A stretch of 64,000 nt of DNA from JASGMR01 sp963664675 (GTDB lineage Bacteria > Thermotogota > Thermotogae > Petrotogales > Kosmotogaceae), in NCBI GenBank assembly GCA_963664675.2, contig CAXXLB010000007.1, positions 124,001-188,000 of the forward strand, written 5' to 3'. Position 1 is the first letter of the stretch, and every line of letters starts with the position of its first letter. This document shows positions 25,590 through 35,472 of this stretch, in pieces. Under the pieces are notes generated by a model. That model made no database searches and was not told the origin of the DNA. It saw only the letters and a program-made list of their open reading frames with translations. The translations under genes and the position numbers were made by a program.

Positions 25590-26486
25590 ATGAATTATGA
25601 TAATTCCCTGGTAAAGTTCGTTGATTACATTGAATTCGTACGTAACTTTTCAGATAATACTATAAAATCATATTCCAGAGATCTCAATATTTTTCATAAA
25701 TATATAAACGATCACTCGCTAGATTATTTAAATCTTTCAAGAAGAGATATCGAAAGATTCATCAAAGAATTTTCTCAGGGGAAATACTCGGTATCTCGAC
25801 CGAGTTCGACCACAACCGGAAGGATTCTTGCTGCGATAAAATCGTTCTATCAGTTTTTATTTATTAACGGGGACATTAAAGAAATTCCCACACAATTTGT
25901 AAAACCTCCGAAAACGCGAAAAAAAATACCTGAAACGCTCTCTATATCAGAAATGAAAAGATTTTTAGATGGTTTTGAGAAAAATAAAATGGATATAAGG
26001 AATAAGGCCATTATTTCAGTATTGTATTTTTGTGGATTGAGAGTGGGTGAGTTATGTAATCTGGAAATCCGCGACATCGACACTGAAAATTCGGGAATGC
26101 TTTATGTAAAAAACGGAAAGGGTAACAAAGACAGAAATGTACCGCTGAATGCATCGTGCATAGAAAATTTGAAAGAGTATAAAAACATAAGAAATGCATT
26201 TACGAAAAATTCCAGAAACGCCTATTTCTTCGTGGGAATAAGAGGTGAAAAGCTCTCCAATAGATCAGTTGAAAAGATGGTTGATAAGTACGCAGCAAAA
26301 TTTCTTCCTGGAAAAAAAATTCACCCTCACATCTTTCGGCACAGTTGTGCGACGCATTTGTTGCAACGAGGTGTAAATGTTAAAATAGTTCAGGAAATAC
26401 TGGGACATTCAAATATGTCTACGACTAGTATATACTTGCATATTACTGGAGAAGAAAAAAGAGAAGCTATAGACAAACTTTACTAA
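25590..26486 (+). CDS. XerC/XerD-family tyrosine recombinase
   Basis: This 298-residue protein has an N-terminal SAM-like DNA-binding domain. Its C-terminal catalytic domain shows the full R-K-H-R-H-Y set: GLRVGEL, KGNKDR, HPHIFRH, LGHSNMSTTSIYLH. Length and motifs fit a Xer recombinase that resolves chromosome dimers at dif; a phage-type integrase of the same size is the alternative. GATGAGGT precedes the ATG. The next gene, a sugar kinase, begins 28 bases later. Confidence 0.9.
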   Translation: MNYDNSLVKFVDYIEFVRNFSDNTIKSYSRDLNIFHKYINDHSLDYLNLSRRDIERFIKEFSQGKYSVSRPSSTTTGRILAAIKSFYQFLFINGDIKEIPTQFVKPPKTRKKIPETLSISEMKRFLDGFEKNKMDIRNKAIISVLYFCGLRVGELCNLEIRDIDTENSGMLYVKNGKGNKDRNVPLNASCIENLKEYKNIRNAFTKNSRNAYFFVGIRGEKLSNRSVEKMVDKYAAKFLPGKKIHPHIFRHSCATHLLQRGVNVKIVQEILGHSNMSTTSIYLHITGEEKREAIDKLY

Positions 26487-26514
26487 AATTTAAATATATA
26501 TACGAGGTGTACAA

Positions 26515-28053
26515 ATGAATCACTATATATTAACTATAGATTGTGGAACACAATATTTAAAAACTTCACTAGTAGATAAATCAGGTTCTATAGTATATAC
26601 TAGTACAATAAAAAATAATATATTGAAAAATCATGAGCAGAGTTATTCTGAACAATATGCGAGTACATACTGGAACAACTTTTTAAATGCTTGTGAATTT
26701 TTGAAAACACAAAGTGGAGATGAATGGAACAATATTACAGGGATCACTTTCACAGGTTTCAGAGATTCTCTTTTTTTCATCGATAAAAATGGCGATGAAA
26801 CGAGACCGGGAATAATATGGATGGATGAAAGATTAGATGAAGAGTATCAAATAGAAAGAACAATCGATAAATTGATGTTTTCAGTCGTTGGTATGAAAAA
26901 GTCGGTGATGTTTGCCGGTAAAAGGTCCCCGGCAAACTGGGTTCGGCATCATCAAAAAAAAGTGTGGGAAAAAACTGATAAATGTGTTCAGATTTCAGGA
27001 TATTTCAATCTGAGATTAACAGGAAAGAATGTTGATTCAATAGCAGCACAGGCAGGGAAAATCCCTTTTAATTACAAGCTTCAGTCATGGGAACCCAACA
27101 ACAAAAACTGGAGATATTTTCTGTTCGGACTGAAAACTGATAAACTGACTACCATAATTCCTGCAGCGGAAATATTGGGAAATGTTTCTAAAGTATGCTC
27201 CCTGGAAACCGGTTTGCGAGAGGGACTTCCCGTTATTGCGGCTGGAGGAGATAAGAGCTGCGAGACGGCAGGATGCGGTATATTGAGTCCGGGTAGCGCC
27301 AGTGTGAGTATGGGAAGCGCGGTGAGTATAGAAATATTTTCAAAAAAATATTTTGAACCTCTTCCAAACATGCCCTCTTATCCTTCATTGATTCCAAAGA
27401 AATATAACCCTGAAATACAGATATTCAGAGGATTATGGATCATAAAACAATTTGTTCATGCGATGTGCAAAGAGGAGGTAATTAAAAGTAAAATCGAAGG
27501 GATTTCCCCTGAAGAATATATGAATAAAATCAGCGAAGAAATCGAACCCGGTTCTGGCGGACTCATACTCCAGCCTTACTGGGGCAATCCGTTGAACGAA
27601 TTATATGCCAGGGGATCAATAATAGGATTCAAAGATTATCATACAAAATATCATATATACAAAGCCATATTGGAAGGAATTAACTATGATGTTAAAAGCG
27701 GAATTGAAATACTCGAAAAAAAATCAAAATCGAAAATCAAAGAAATATATGTTTCGGGTGGAGGAGCAAAAAGCGATATCGTTTGCCAGCTGGCGGCCGA
27801 CATATATGGCATACCTGTGATACTGACTAATAATAACGAAAATGGAACCATTGGAGCGGCTATGGCCGGTTTCGTGGGTTTAAAAATATACAGGGATCTG
27901 TATGAAGCGAAGGAAAAAATGGTATCAAAAGTTAAAAAGTTTACCCCGAATCATGAAAAAAACAAAAAATATGAGTATATTTATAATAATATATATGTAA
28001 AAATTTATAAAAAATTAAAGCCATTTTATAAAAAAATGTATTCTATTCAATGA
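26515..28053 (+). CDS. FGGY-family carbohydrate kinase
   Basis: This 512-residue protein has both FGGY domains. The N-terminal phosphate loop is LTIDCGTQYLKTSLVD, the substrate region RPGIIWMDER, and the C-terminal ATP motif IYVSGGGAKSDIVCQLAADI. Such kinases phosphorylate sugars or polyols such as xylulose, but the exact substrate cannot be read here. GAGGTG lies before the ATG. It may share the Xer transcript. No transport genes lie adjacent. Confidence 0.88.
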   Translation: MNHYILTIDCGTQYLKTSLVDKSGSIVYTSTIKNNILKNHEQSYSEQYASTYWNNFLNACEFLKTQSGDEWNNITGITFTGFRDSLFFIDKNGDETRPGIIWMDERLDEEYQIERTIDKLMFSVVGMKKSVMFAGKRSPANWVRHHQKKVWEKTDKCVQISGYFNLRLTGKNVDSIAAQAGKIPFNYKLQSWEPNNKNWRYFLFGLKTDKLTTIIPAAEILGNVSKVCSLETGLREGLPVIAAGGDKSCETAGCGILSPGSASVSMGSAVSIEIFSKKYFEPLPNMPSYPSLIPKKYNPEIQIFRGLWIIKQFVHAMCKEEVIKSKIEGISPEEYMNKISEEIEPGSGGLILQPYWGNPLNELYARGSIIGFKDYHTKYHIYKAILEGINYDVKSGIEILEKKSKSKIKEIYVSGGGAKSDIVCQLAADIYGIPVILTNNNENGTIGAAMAGFVGLKIYRDLYEAKEKMVSKVKKFTPNHEKNKKYEYIYNNIYVKIYKKLKPFYKKMYSIQ

Positions 28054-28100
28054 CTCATCGATGATTTATTCTTTAATGTAACAACTATTTTCAAGAATGA

Positions 28101-28106
28101 TATAAT
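28101..28106 (+). promoter_or_regulatory. -10 element for a leaderless diguanylate cyclase mRNA
   Basis: TATAAT ends seven bases before the ATG at 28113 and no SD is present, so the transcript probably starts at or next to the start codon. The -35 is weak. Confidence 0.5.
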
Positions 28107-28112
28107 AAATCT

Positions 28113-29657
28113 ATGAATATAAAGAACAAAAATGTTTTTACCGCATGCATTATAATAATTGTAATAACGATTGTAACCATTCTGGCCCTTTTGCTTTTTT
28201 TAAATTTCAGAAATTTCACGATCAAATCGGCAAAGGAAGAGGAACTGAAAATCTTCAAAAGAGAATATGAATCCGTTCTGGCTGGATATAGAAATTATTC
28301 TAAATTTGTTTATGACAATGAGATCAATGACGATACTATTCTTAAAATTTTATACAATGCAAATAAAAACAGAGAAAAAATTGATTTTTATCGTGATGAA
28401 CTGTTTGACGCGTTAAGTGAAATATATGAATATATTTCAGCGGACGATTTTTGTCATCTTCATTTTCATTTACCTGATGGAACAAGTTTTTTAAGAATGC
28501 ACAGACCTTCAAACTACGGAGATTCACTTTTTGATGTCAGAGAAAGTGTGAGAATATCGAATGAGGACAAAGTATATATTGAAGGATTTGAGGTGGGGCG
28601 AATATCTGCATGTTATCGTTTCGTTTATCCTCTGGAATACAATGACGAACATATTGGTTCGGTAGAGATAAGTATTTCAATGGCGGCAATTTTGAAGAGT
28701 TTATCAGAATTATTTTGTGAGGCATACCAGTTCATAATTAAAAAGGAAGCGGTGGATGAAAAGGTCTTTGATGAAGAATTGTCAAATTATATAATTTCGA
28801 CGATTTCCAGAGAATTTTATTATGATGTGGAAATTGAAGAAGAAATAGAAAATATTGATAGCATTTGTATTCAATTTCCGGAGTCAAAAAAGGCGAACAG
28901 AGAATTAAGAACAAATATTGATGAAGATTTGGATGATGGGAAAGAATTTTCAAGAGTTGAGAATATTTCCAACAAATACTATTTAATTTCATTTTTGCCT
29001 ATGAATAATTTTGAAAATGAAACCGAAGCATATATTATCAATTACAGTATAAGTAATAAGGTGAAATACAACCAGAAATATTTTTTGATGTTAATTGTAT
29101 TTTTAATCATTCTTTATTTATTTTTATTAATAATAATATTCCTTTTGTGGAGATCTAAAACAAAATTTTTGAATATTTCTTCCACGGATCAATTGACAAA
29201 TGTGAACAACAGAAATGGATTCTTTGAGGGATTACGGTATATGCATGAAAAAGCTTTGAAAAGCAAACATGATCTGTATTTCATAATATTTGATATAGAC
29301 AATTTTAAAGATATCAATGATAAATATGGTCATTTAGCGGGAGACAAAGTTTTAAAAAATCTCAGTGAAATAATATGCAAACATATAAGAAAGACGGATT
29401 TTTTTGGAAGATGGGGCGGAGATGAATTTGTGCTCGCTATTTCTAATGTTTCCTATGAAATAATAAAAGGAATAGTTGAAAAGTTATCAAAAATTGTTTC
29501 AAGCTATGATTTCGGGATGGATGAAAATTTAACAATCAGTATTGGAGTTGCAAAATTAGCTCAGAATGAATCTATTGATAATTTATTGAAAAAAGCCGAC
29601 GAAGCTCTCTACGAAGCAAAAAAAGCGGGGAAAAACGATATAAAATATTCGATCTAA
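28113..29657 (+). CDS. Membrane-bound diguanylate cyclase with extracytoplasmic sensor
   Basis: This 514-residue protein has a membrane segment at residues 10-30, a large outer sensor region, a second membrane segment near 323-347 and a C-terminal GGDEF domain. The sensor contains HLHFHLPDGTSFLRMHRP, typical of dCache-like sensors in this family. The active site WGGDEF and the SSTDQLTNVNNRNGF start are intact. It should make cyclic di-GMP in response to an outside signal. No SD is visible and the -10 lies 7 bases before the ATG, so the mRNA may be leaderless. Confidence 0.92.
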   Translation: MNIKNKNVFTACIIIIVITIVTILALLLFLNFRNFTIKSAKEEELKIFKREYESVLAGYRNYSKFVYDNEINDDTILKILYNANKNREKIDFYRDELFDALSEIYEYISADDFCHLHFHLPDGTSFLRMHRPSNYGDSLFDVRESVRISNEDKVYIEGFEVGRISACYRFVYPLEYNDEHIGSVEISISMAAILKSLSELFCEAYQFIIKKEAVDEKVFDEELSNYIISTISREFYYDVEIEEEIENIDSICIQFPESKKANRELRTNIDEDLDDGKEFSRVENISNKYYLISFLPMNNFENETEAYIINYSISNKVKYNQKYFLMLIVFLIILYLFLLIIIFLLWRSKTKFLNISSTDQLTNVNNRNGFFEGLRYMHEKALKSKHDLYFIIFDIDNFKDINDKYGHLAGDKVLKNLSEIICKHIRKTDFFGRWGGDEFVLAISNVSYEIIKGIVEKLSKIVSSYDFGMDENLTISIGVAKLAQNESIDNLLKKADEALYEAKKAGKNDIKYSI

Positions 29658-29738
29658 TTTTTATCAATATGAATTAACAGATCTGAACTTACGAAAAAAC
29701 AAAAATTTTTACTCAGTTTTTCTTTTTCTTGATTTCTT

Positions 29739-30362
29739 TCAGAGAAATACCACGAAACCGATAAATGCTACAAGTATTATAGCGCTCAACCCAACCCTTT
29801 GCCAGGTAGCTAACCCTTCTAAATCATGAAAATTCCTTATATCACTGATCATACTATTTATTTCAAAAATTTGCTTTATGCTGAATTCTTCTCTCGTTCC
29901 AAAGGCAATCCACATTTTTCCGGGTTCTTCCGACGTTAAAGTTACCCTGTACAACCCATCCTCTCCAAAGGGTTCATCGTATCTCAAATATACGAATGAA
30001 TAAGAATCGCCGAAAAATTCATGCATGAGTTCCGGCTCTGAGTTCTTAAAATCAAAATAATCTATTAAATTACCGTATGGACCGTATACAGATAATGATG
30101 GTCTGAAATACAGCGTGGAGTCTCTGTCTGGAACGCCGACAGGGATACCGTAAAGAATATGAAGAGTTTTTTCCGGGACACTCCCGAAAACAAAGGATAT
30201 TTCTTCCGAACCATCAAATGTATAATAATAAATCTGCGACAAATCCACATCTTCAACATAATAATCACCGTTATAAAAATCTTCTTCATTCACAAAAAAG
30301 GGAATATGTGAGAAAGAAATTACTGTTATGAGCAATATTGGAATCAAAAATATTTTTTTCAT
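29739..30362 (-). CDS. Exported protein with C-terminal membrane anchor, unknown
   Basis: This 207-residue protein has a signal peptide at residues 1-18 and a C-terminal hydrophobic helix (about 188-207), so it is probably anchored with its bulk outside. The middle is rich in aromatic and acidic residues (YYVEDVDLSQIYYYTFDG) and predicted beta. I recognise no family. AAGGTAGTGAT lies before the ATG. It is convergent with the diguanylate cyclase gene. Confidence 0.7.
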   Translation of the reverse strand: MKKIFLIPILLITVISFSHIPFFVNEEDFYNGDYYVEDVDLSQIYYYTFDGSEEISFVFGSVPEKTLHILYGIPVGVPDRDSTLYFRPSLSVYGPYGNLIDYFDFKNSEPELMHEFFGDSYSFVYLRYDEPFGEDGLYRVTLTSEEPGKMWIAFGTREEFSIKQIFEINSMISDIRNFHDLEGLATWQRVGLSAIILVAFIGFVVFL

Positions 30363-30628
30363 ACAATCACTACCTTTTTTTGAATTCTCATCAATAGATT
30401 ATAAACAATCTCCACAGAAATTAAAATAGAAAATCATTCTCCATGCTATCCAAATCGAGCAAAAAAATTCCGGTTTGAATCCGAAGGATAGAAAAAACAT
30501 TGACGTGTCAGAGATATATACTTTAAAAGAAACGGTTCCACTTGAAAGTAGTTTTTTGTTTCTTAAATAAATAATAATTTGAATGGGTTATAATGAATAT
30601 ATTTATATTAATTTGTTGAGGGATGTAA

Positions 30629-31612
30629 ATGGAATTATATATGAAGAAAAGTTCTCATACCGATGTGAATATGCTGGCGAAATTCAATATAGGAGACTGT
30701 GATCAATATGCATTGATAAGGGGAAGTGATATTAACAATCCTCTGATGGTAATTCTTCACGGTGGTCCCGGGATGTCCGATATGAATTTTGCTGACAAAT
30801 ACGATAAAAACATGGAGGAAAAGTTCCTGGTTGTTCACTGGGACAGGAGAGGTACCGGTAAATCATTCAATACGAAAATAAAAAATTCGGATCTGTCTTT
30901 TGATCTTTTAATAAACGATATTAAAGAGTTCATAGAATTCTTATTAAAAATTTTTGAAAAGAAAAAGGTTTTTTTGGTTGGACACTCGGCAGGAAGTATG
31001 CTTGGAATAAAATTCGCAAAACTTTACGGTGATTTATTACATGCATACATAGGAATAGGTCAGTTCATAGATTTTCTGGAAAATGAGAAAATTAAGTATA
31101 AATTTGTTATTGAAAATGCAAAAAAGCATCACAATGCGAAAGCCTTGTCTGAAATTGAGCAGATAAAATTTCCTAAAGATGAATTTTTCAGAAATTTTGA
31201 AAACTATAAGTTGATATGGAAATGGCTGGAATATTACGAAGGTGTCTATTACAAAGAAAAAAATATGAAAAAACTTAGAAGAGATACTTCCGATTCCTCC
31301 GTCTATTCGTTAATCGATTACTTTAAACTCGTCGCGGGTTCGAAATACACCATCGGCAAATTATGGAGCGAGATAACCACTTTTGATATAAAGAATATGG
31401 ACAAAAGATTTGAAATCCCAGTTTACTTTATTTATGGTAAGTCTGATTTAGCCACTTCATCATCTGTCGGAAAAACCTTTTTGAATGAAATCAAAGCCCC
31501 TCGAAAGGACCTGTATTTGGTAGAAAAAGCGGGACATTTTCCACAATATGAAAATCATATCGAATATGAAAAAGTGATTTTTGAAAAAATACTGTGTGAA
31601 AAAAATTCATGA
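30629..31612 (+). CDS. Alpha/beta hydrolase, prolyl-iminopeptidase-like (S33)
   Basis: This 327-residue protein has the S33 signatures: oxyanion loop ILHGGPGM, DRRGTGKS, nucleophile Ser in LVGHSAGSMLG, an acidic residue in YFIYGKSDLATSS and His in EKAGHFPQYE. Relatives remove N-terminal proline or hydrolyse esters. The lack of a signal peptide suggests it is cytosolic. GAGGGATG precedes the ATG. A second in-frame ATG four codons on is possible. It is a single gene between divergent and convergent neighbours. Confidence 0.87.
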   Translation: MELYMKKSSHTDVNMLAKFNIGDCDQYALIRGSDINNPLMVILHGGPGMSDMNFADKYDKNMEEKFLVVHWDRRGTGKSFNTKIKNSDLSFDLLINDIKEFIEFLLKIFEKKKVFLVGHSAGSMLGIKFAKLYGDLLHAYIGIGQFIDFLENEKIKYKFVIENAKKHHNAKALSEIEQIKFPKDEFFRNFENYKLIWKWLEYYEGVYYKEKNMKKLRRDTSDSSVYSLIDYFKLVAGSKYTIGKLWSEITTFDIKNMDKRFEIPVYFIYGKSDLATSSSVGKTFLNEIKAPRKDLYLVEKAGHFPQYENHIEYEKVIFEKILCEKNS

Positions 31613-31661
31613 AAAAATCAGCGGATTGATTTCTTTATATTATTTTTCCACACATATTCAT

Positions 31662-31985
31662 TCATATCTGAATTTCATACGTTCCCTGCCATCCGAACCT
31701 TTTTAAATCTATCTTTCCGCATTCATTAAAAAATATTCCCTCTTTTTTCAATAAAGTTTCCTGAATGAAATATCCTTCACCTTTTATGCTTATTTCGCCC
31801 TTACTGTTTATCACCCTATGCCAGGGAACATTTATTAAGTTATTATCCTTTAAAGCCCTCAAAGCGTATCCGACCAATCTGGGACCACAATTACAGATAC
31901 GGGCTATCTGTCCGTAAGTGGTCACTTTTCCTGTGGGAACTTTTTGAATTGTCTTATAAATTTTATCGTAAATTTCACTTATCAT
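31662..31985 (-). CDS. Alkyltransferase-like protein (ATL)
   Basis: I choose the ATG at 31985, which gives 107 residues. The frame is open to a TTG at 32030, but that stretch is unlike the family. The protein matches the DNA-binding domain of O6-alkylguanine transferases: VPTGKVTTYGQIAR, the arginine-finger region GPRLVGYALRAL, and PWHRVIN where active enzymes have PCHRV. The Cys-to-Trp change marks it as an ATL, which binds alkylated bases and passes them to excision repair. There is no SD, and a TATAAT lies 7 bases before the ATG. Confidence 0.9.
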   Translation of the reverse strand: MISEIYDKIYKTIQKVPTGKVTTYGQIARICNCGPRLVGYALRALKDNNLINVPWHRVINSKGEISIKGEGYFIQETLLKKEGIFFNECGKIDLKRFGWQGTYEIQI

Positions 31986-31992
31986 ATTTAGT

Positions 31993-31998
31993 ATTATA
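31993..31998 (-). promoter_or_regulatory. -10 element for a leaderless ATL mRNA
   Basis: On the minus strand TATAAT (31998-31993) ends seven bases before the ATL start codon. It lies in the short gap after the esterase stop. The -35 is weak. Confidence 0.45.
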
Positions 31999-32026
31999 TC
32001 AAAATCAATCCGGAAAGCGACCGGGC

Positions 32027-33586
32027 TCAATAGGCGGCTTCGTTTTCCAGCAGTTCATATAAATTATTGAAAATAAGATCTATGTATTTTTGTCTGGGTT
32101 GTTTTATATTCTGTATGCACCACCCTATATTTAAAACATTTCCCGTCTCTGAATAATTATCCCATACTGTTCCATCGGAAATCAACTTTTCCTGACCATT
32201 TATGAATTGAATTATATAATCCATCAGCATACCGGAAATTTTGTGATCGTAGCTCGAATAATAGAAATTTGTGATATTACCGAACGCATAGGCAACGTCA
32301 ATAGAATGGAATGCTTTAATATCGAGCAAAAAGAACGGTATGGGAAACCATTTGAAATTATATCTGTAAACACATGAACCATTCTCAGCCTGATAATTGG
32401 CAAGCATTTCTGCGTTCATCATGAAAAAATCACCTATGATTCTCGAATAGGCATTTCGATAATTAAACCAGTTTCCATAATATTCCATCGCTTCATCGTA
32501 GTCATCTTCAAAACTATCATCCAGATAAGCATAATATTGATCTTTTGTCATCGAAAAAAGGAATTTGAACAGGCTTCCTTCGTTGTAAGTTCCTCCGACA
32601 ATTGTGGGAACTATCTTAAATTTTTCCTCCTGGAAGAGCTGATAAGGTTCCTCGGGAAAGTAATAACCATCGTAACAGAGATGCTTTCTGACTAATCCCT
32701 GTTCTTTTATTTTTTCAAATTTTTCAAAAATTGTGGTCGTATCCAGTTCTCTCATCTGTTTCAAAATATCTCCATCTTCAATCCCGAGAACTTTTTGAAA
32801 TTCCACACCGATATCCTCCATAGAAGTTTCACTTTCCGACTTAAGAGGATAAAGATCGAAAGGAATCAGTCCACTCATGATTATTGCCTTATCAAAAAGC
32901 CCATCGGCAAATGGTGATACGAACATCGATGCTATCGAAATACCTCCAGCAGATTGTCCCATAATGGTTATATTATCAGGGTCGCCACCAAATTTTTCTA
33001 TATTCTCATTCACCCATTTTAGTGCAGCTATTTGATCCAGCAAACCGTAATTCCCGGAGGTTCCATACGGGGCCTCTTCGGATAAAAGAGGATGTGCCAA
33101 AAAGCCAAATGGACCGAGTCTATAATTGAAAGTTACGACAACGGCATCTTTTAAGGCAAGATTTGTTCCATCATATCTGGGCCATGAACCGGCACCGATT
33201 TCAAAACCTCCGCCATGAATCCAGAATATCACGGGTTTTTTCGCATTCAAATCTTTCGTCCAAACGTTGAGATAAAGGCAATCTTCTTTATCTTCAACCC
33301 CTTCCTGCCTTCTGAATATTGATACTAAAATTTGCGGGCATTCAGGTCCAAACTTATCAGCTATCAGCGTATCATTCCACGATTTAGGCTGAGGAGCCAC
33401 CCATCTTAAATCACCAACGGGTGGTTGTGCATATGGAATGCCGTAAAATTTCCAGATATTATCTTCGGAAAAACCCTGAATTTTTCCTGTCGTTGATTCT
33501 ATAACTGGCGATAATGCTTTAGTACTGGAGAAAACACTGACCGAAAGAAACAATAAAATAATGAAAACAATCATACTTTTTTTCAT
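32027..33586 (-). CDS. Exported type-B carboxylesterase
   Basis: The ATG at 33586 has GGAGGTG upstream and begins a clear signal peptide (MKKSMIVFIILLFLSVSVFS). The 519-residue enzyme has the type-B carboxylesterase set: oxyanion loop WIHGGGFEIG, nucleophile in TIMGQSAGGIS, an acid in GGTYNEGS and His in KAFHSIDV. It should hydrolyse esters outside the cytoplasm. It lies directly downstream of a cytosolic paralogue (33654-35150) that shares whole motifs such as KFGGDPDNIT. Confidence 0.92.
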   Translation of the reverse strand: MKKSMIVFIILLFLSVSVFSSTKALSPVIESTTGKIQGFSEDNIWKFYGIPYAQPPVGDLRWVAPQPKSWNDTLIADKFGPECPQILVSIFRRQEGVEDKEDCLYLNVWTKDLNAKKPVIFWIHGGGFEIGAGSWPRYDGTNLALKDAVVVTFNYRLGPFGFLAHPLLSEEAPYGTSGNYGLLDQIAALKWVNENIEKFGGDPDNITIMGQSAGGISIASMFVSPFADGLFDKAIIMSGLIPFDLYPLKSESETSMEDIGVEFQKVLGIEDGDILKQMRELDTTTIFEKFEKIKEQGLVRKHLCYDGYYFPEEPYQLFQEEKFKIVPTIVGGTYNEGSLFKFLFSMTKDQYYAYLDDSFEDDYDEAMEYYGNWFNYRNAYSRIIGDFFMMNAEMLANYQAENGSCVYRYNFKWFPIPFFLLDIKAFHSIDVAYAFGNITNFYYSSYDHKISGMLMDYIIQFINGQEKLISDGTVWDNYSETGNVLNIGWCIQNIKQPRQKYIDLIFNNLYELLENEAAY

Positions 33587-33653
33587 TTCACACCTCCGAT
33601 AAATTAACCATTCCATAAATTTATGATAAGAATTTTCATATTCGACAAAAAAG

Positions 33654-35150
33654 TCAATAGGCTTCCTCGTTTTTCAGTAAATAATTTATATTTTTTTCTA
33701 TTAACTCTATCTGTTTTTGTCTTGGCTGTTTAATATTCTCTATTCTATTTCCAAATTGAATAACGAGTCCCGTTTTGGAATAATTTTTCCAGATAACATC
33801 CCTTGAAATCAAGTTTTCTTCGTCGTTTATAAACTGAATAACATAATCCTGCATCATTTCAGATATTTGATGATCCCATTCTGTGAAAACCAGTTCACTC
33901 ATATTGCCCAATATATATGGAACATCAATCGCATGCATGGCCTTTAAATTTTCTATATTCAATACAAACGGATATCTACTGAAATTATATCTGTAAACTT
34001 TCGGTTCTTTTAATCTTTCAAAGTTGGCCAATAATTCGGCATGATACATAAAAAAGTCACCTATTACGCGGGCATAGGAACTTTTGTAAAAAAGTGAATT
34101 GTATTCTTTTTGAGCGGTTTCCAAATCGTTTTTAAAACTTCTGTTCAAATAATCGGAAAACTTCTGTCTGTTTGTTTTGAATAATAAGGTGAATAAACTC
34201 CCTTCATTTTCGGTCCCGCCAACTATTATGGGGATGTGTTCTTCTTTTCCCTCTCTGTAAAATTCCAGTGGAGGTTTTTCAAAGTAATATCCATCGAAAC
34301 ATATATGTTTCCTGACTAACCCATTTTCGGGAAGATCGTTAAATGTTTTTAAAAGAGTTTCAGGATCTGTATTTCTCATTTTGTTGAGCGTATCCTTATT
34401 TGAAATATTCAGCGAATTCTGAAAGGATTTTCCGATACTTTCCATTGATTTTTCATTCATCGAAGAGGATTTGAGAGGTAATATTCCAAGGGGAATGAAC
34501 CCACTCATTATTATTGCTTTTTTAAACAATCCCCTTGATAGCGGTGATACGAGCATCGACGCTATGGATATGCCTCCTGCAGATTGTCCCATTACGGTTA
34601 TATTATCAGGATCACCGCCAAATTTCTCTATATTTTCTTTAACCCACTTCAATGCAGCTATCTGATCCAACAATCCATAATTACCCGATACGTCGTTAGG
34701 TGATTCTTCCGATAGGAGAGGATGGGCAAGGAATCCGAAAACACCTATTCTGTAATTTATGGTGACGAATACCACATCGCTTTCAGCATATGAAGTTCCA
34801 TCATATACAGGCAAAGAACCTGCCCCCCTCATGAATCCTCCACCATGTATCCAGAATATTACAGGTTTTTTCCCTTCGAAAGATGAGGTCCAGATGTTGA
34901 GATACAAACAATCTTCGTTCATACTGTAATCTTTCCTGTAAATGAAAGGCATATTCGGTACCTGATAACATATTGCACTGAATTTATCACATTTTATAGT
35001 GTTTTCCCACGTGAACCGCTGAGGTTCTCTCCATCTCAACTCATTCACCGGGGGTTTTGCATAGGGAATTCCATAAAACTTGAAAACATTGTGTTCTTTG
35101 AAACCACACACACTTCCTGCGGATGTGTTTATAATCGGCTGCTTCTCCAC
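33654..35150 (-). CDS. Cytosolic type-B carboxylesterase
   Basis: This 498-residue paralogue of the next gene lacks a signal peptide. The GTG start has GGAGG upstream. It has the oxyanion loop WIHGGGFMRG, nucleophile Ser in TVMGQSAGGIS, an acid in GGTENEGS and His in KAMHAIDV. The 67-base gap to the exported copy suggests one operon from a tandem duplication, with products in two compartments. An extended -10 (TGGTATAAT on the minus strand near 35269-35261) may be the promoter. Confidence 0.92.
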   Translation of the reverse strand: MEKQPIINTSAGSVCGFKEHNVFKFYGIPYAKPPVNELRWREPQRFTWENTIKCDKFSAICYQVPNMPFIYRKDYSMNEDCLYLNIWTSSFEGKKPVIFWIHGGGFMRGAGSLPVYDGTSYAESDVVFVTINYRIGVFGFLAHPLLSEESPNDVSGNYGLLDQIAALKWVKENIEKFGGDPDNITVMGQSAGGISIASMLVSPLSRGLFKKAIIMSGFIPLGILPLKSSSMNEKSMESIGKSFQNSLNISNKDTLNKMRNTDPETLLKTFNDLPENGLVRKHICFDGYYFEKPPLEFYREGKEEHIPIIVGGTENEGSLFTLLFKTNRQKFSDYLNRSFKNDLETAQKEYNSLFYKSSYARVIGDFFMYHAELLANFERLKEPKVYRYNFSRYPFVLNIENLKAMHAIDVPYILGNMSELVFTEWDHQISEMMQDYVIQFINDEENLISRDVIWKNYSKTGLVIQFGNRIENIKQPRQKQIELIEKNINYLLKNEEAY

Positions 35151-35472
35151 TCTTATCCTCCGTCAATTTAAAAAATAAAATCTGAAATATTTATCAAATA
35201 TCGATAAGTGAGAAAAACAATACATTTCGTTATGAAATTATCTGAATATTTTCATATATAATTATACCAAAAAATTTTGTTTTCTCCGGGAAAATAATAT
35301 AAATATCTGTATAAAAAATATTTTTGAATTTTATGAATATCAGTGAGAATCGGAATATATCAATCCTGTTTCATCGTACTCAGAAACAATGATAAATACA
35401 AAAAATTTCCACCTGTCTATCATAAAAAGTTAATTTTACAACAGACAGACGAAATAACCGCTATGCCATTTT
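35151..35472. other. 322-base spacer between esterase and DegV operons
   Basis: The stretch is very AT-rich. It holds the likely minus-strand extended -10 of the esterase operon (35269-35261) and the 3' region of the DegV gene. I see no gene, stable hairpin with T run, or repeat. Confidence 0.45.

Noticed and set aside
31985..32030. Extended N-terminus for the ATL protein from a TTG at 32030
   Set aside because: The extra 15 residues are not seen in the family and no SD precedes the TTG.
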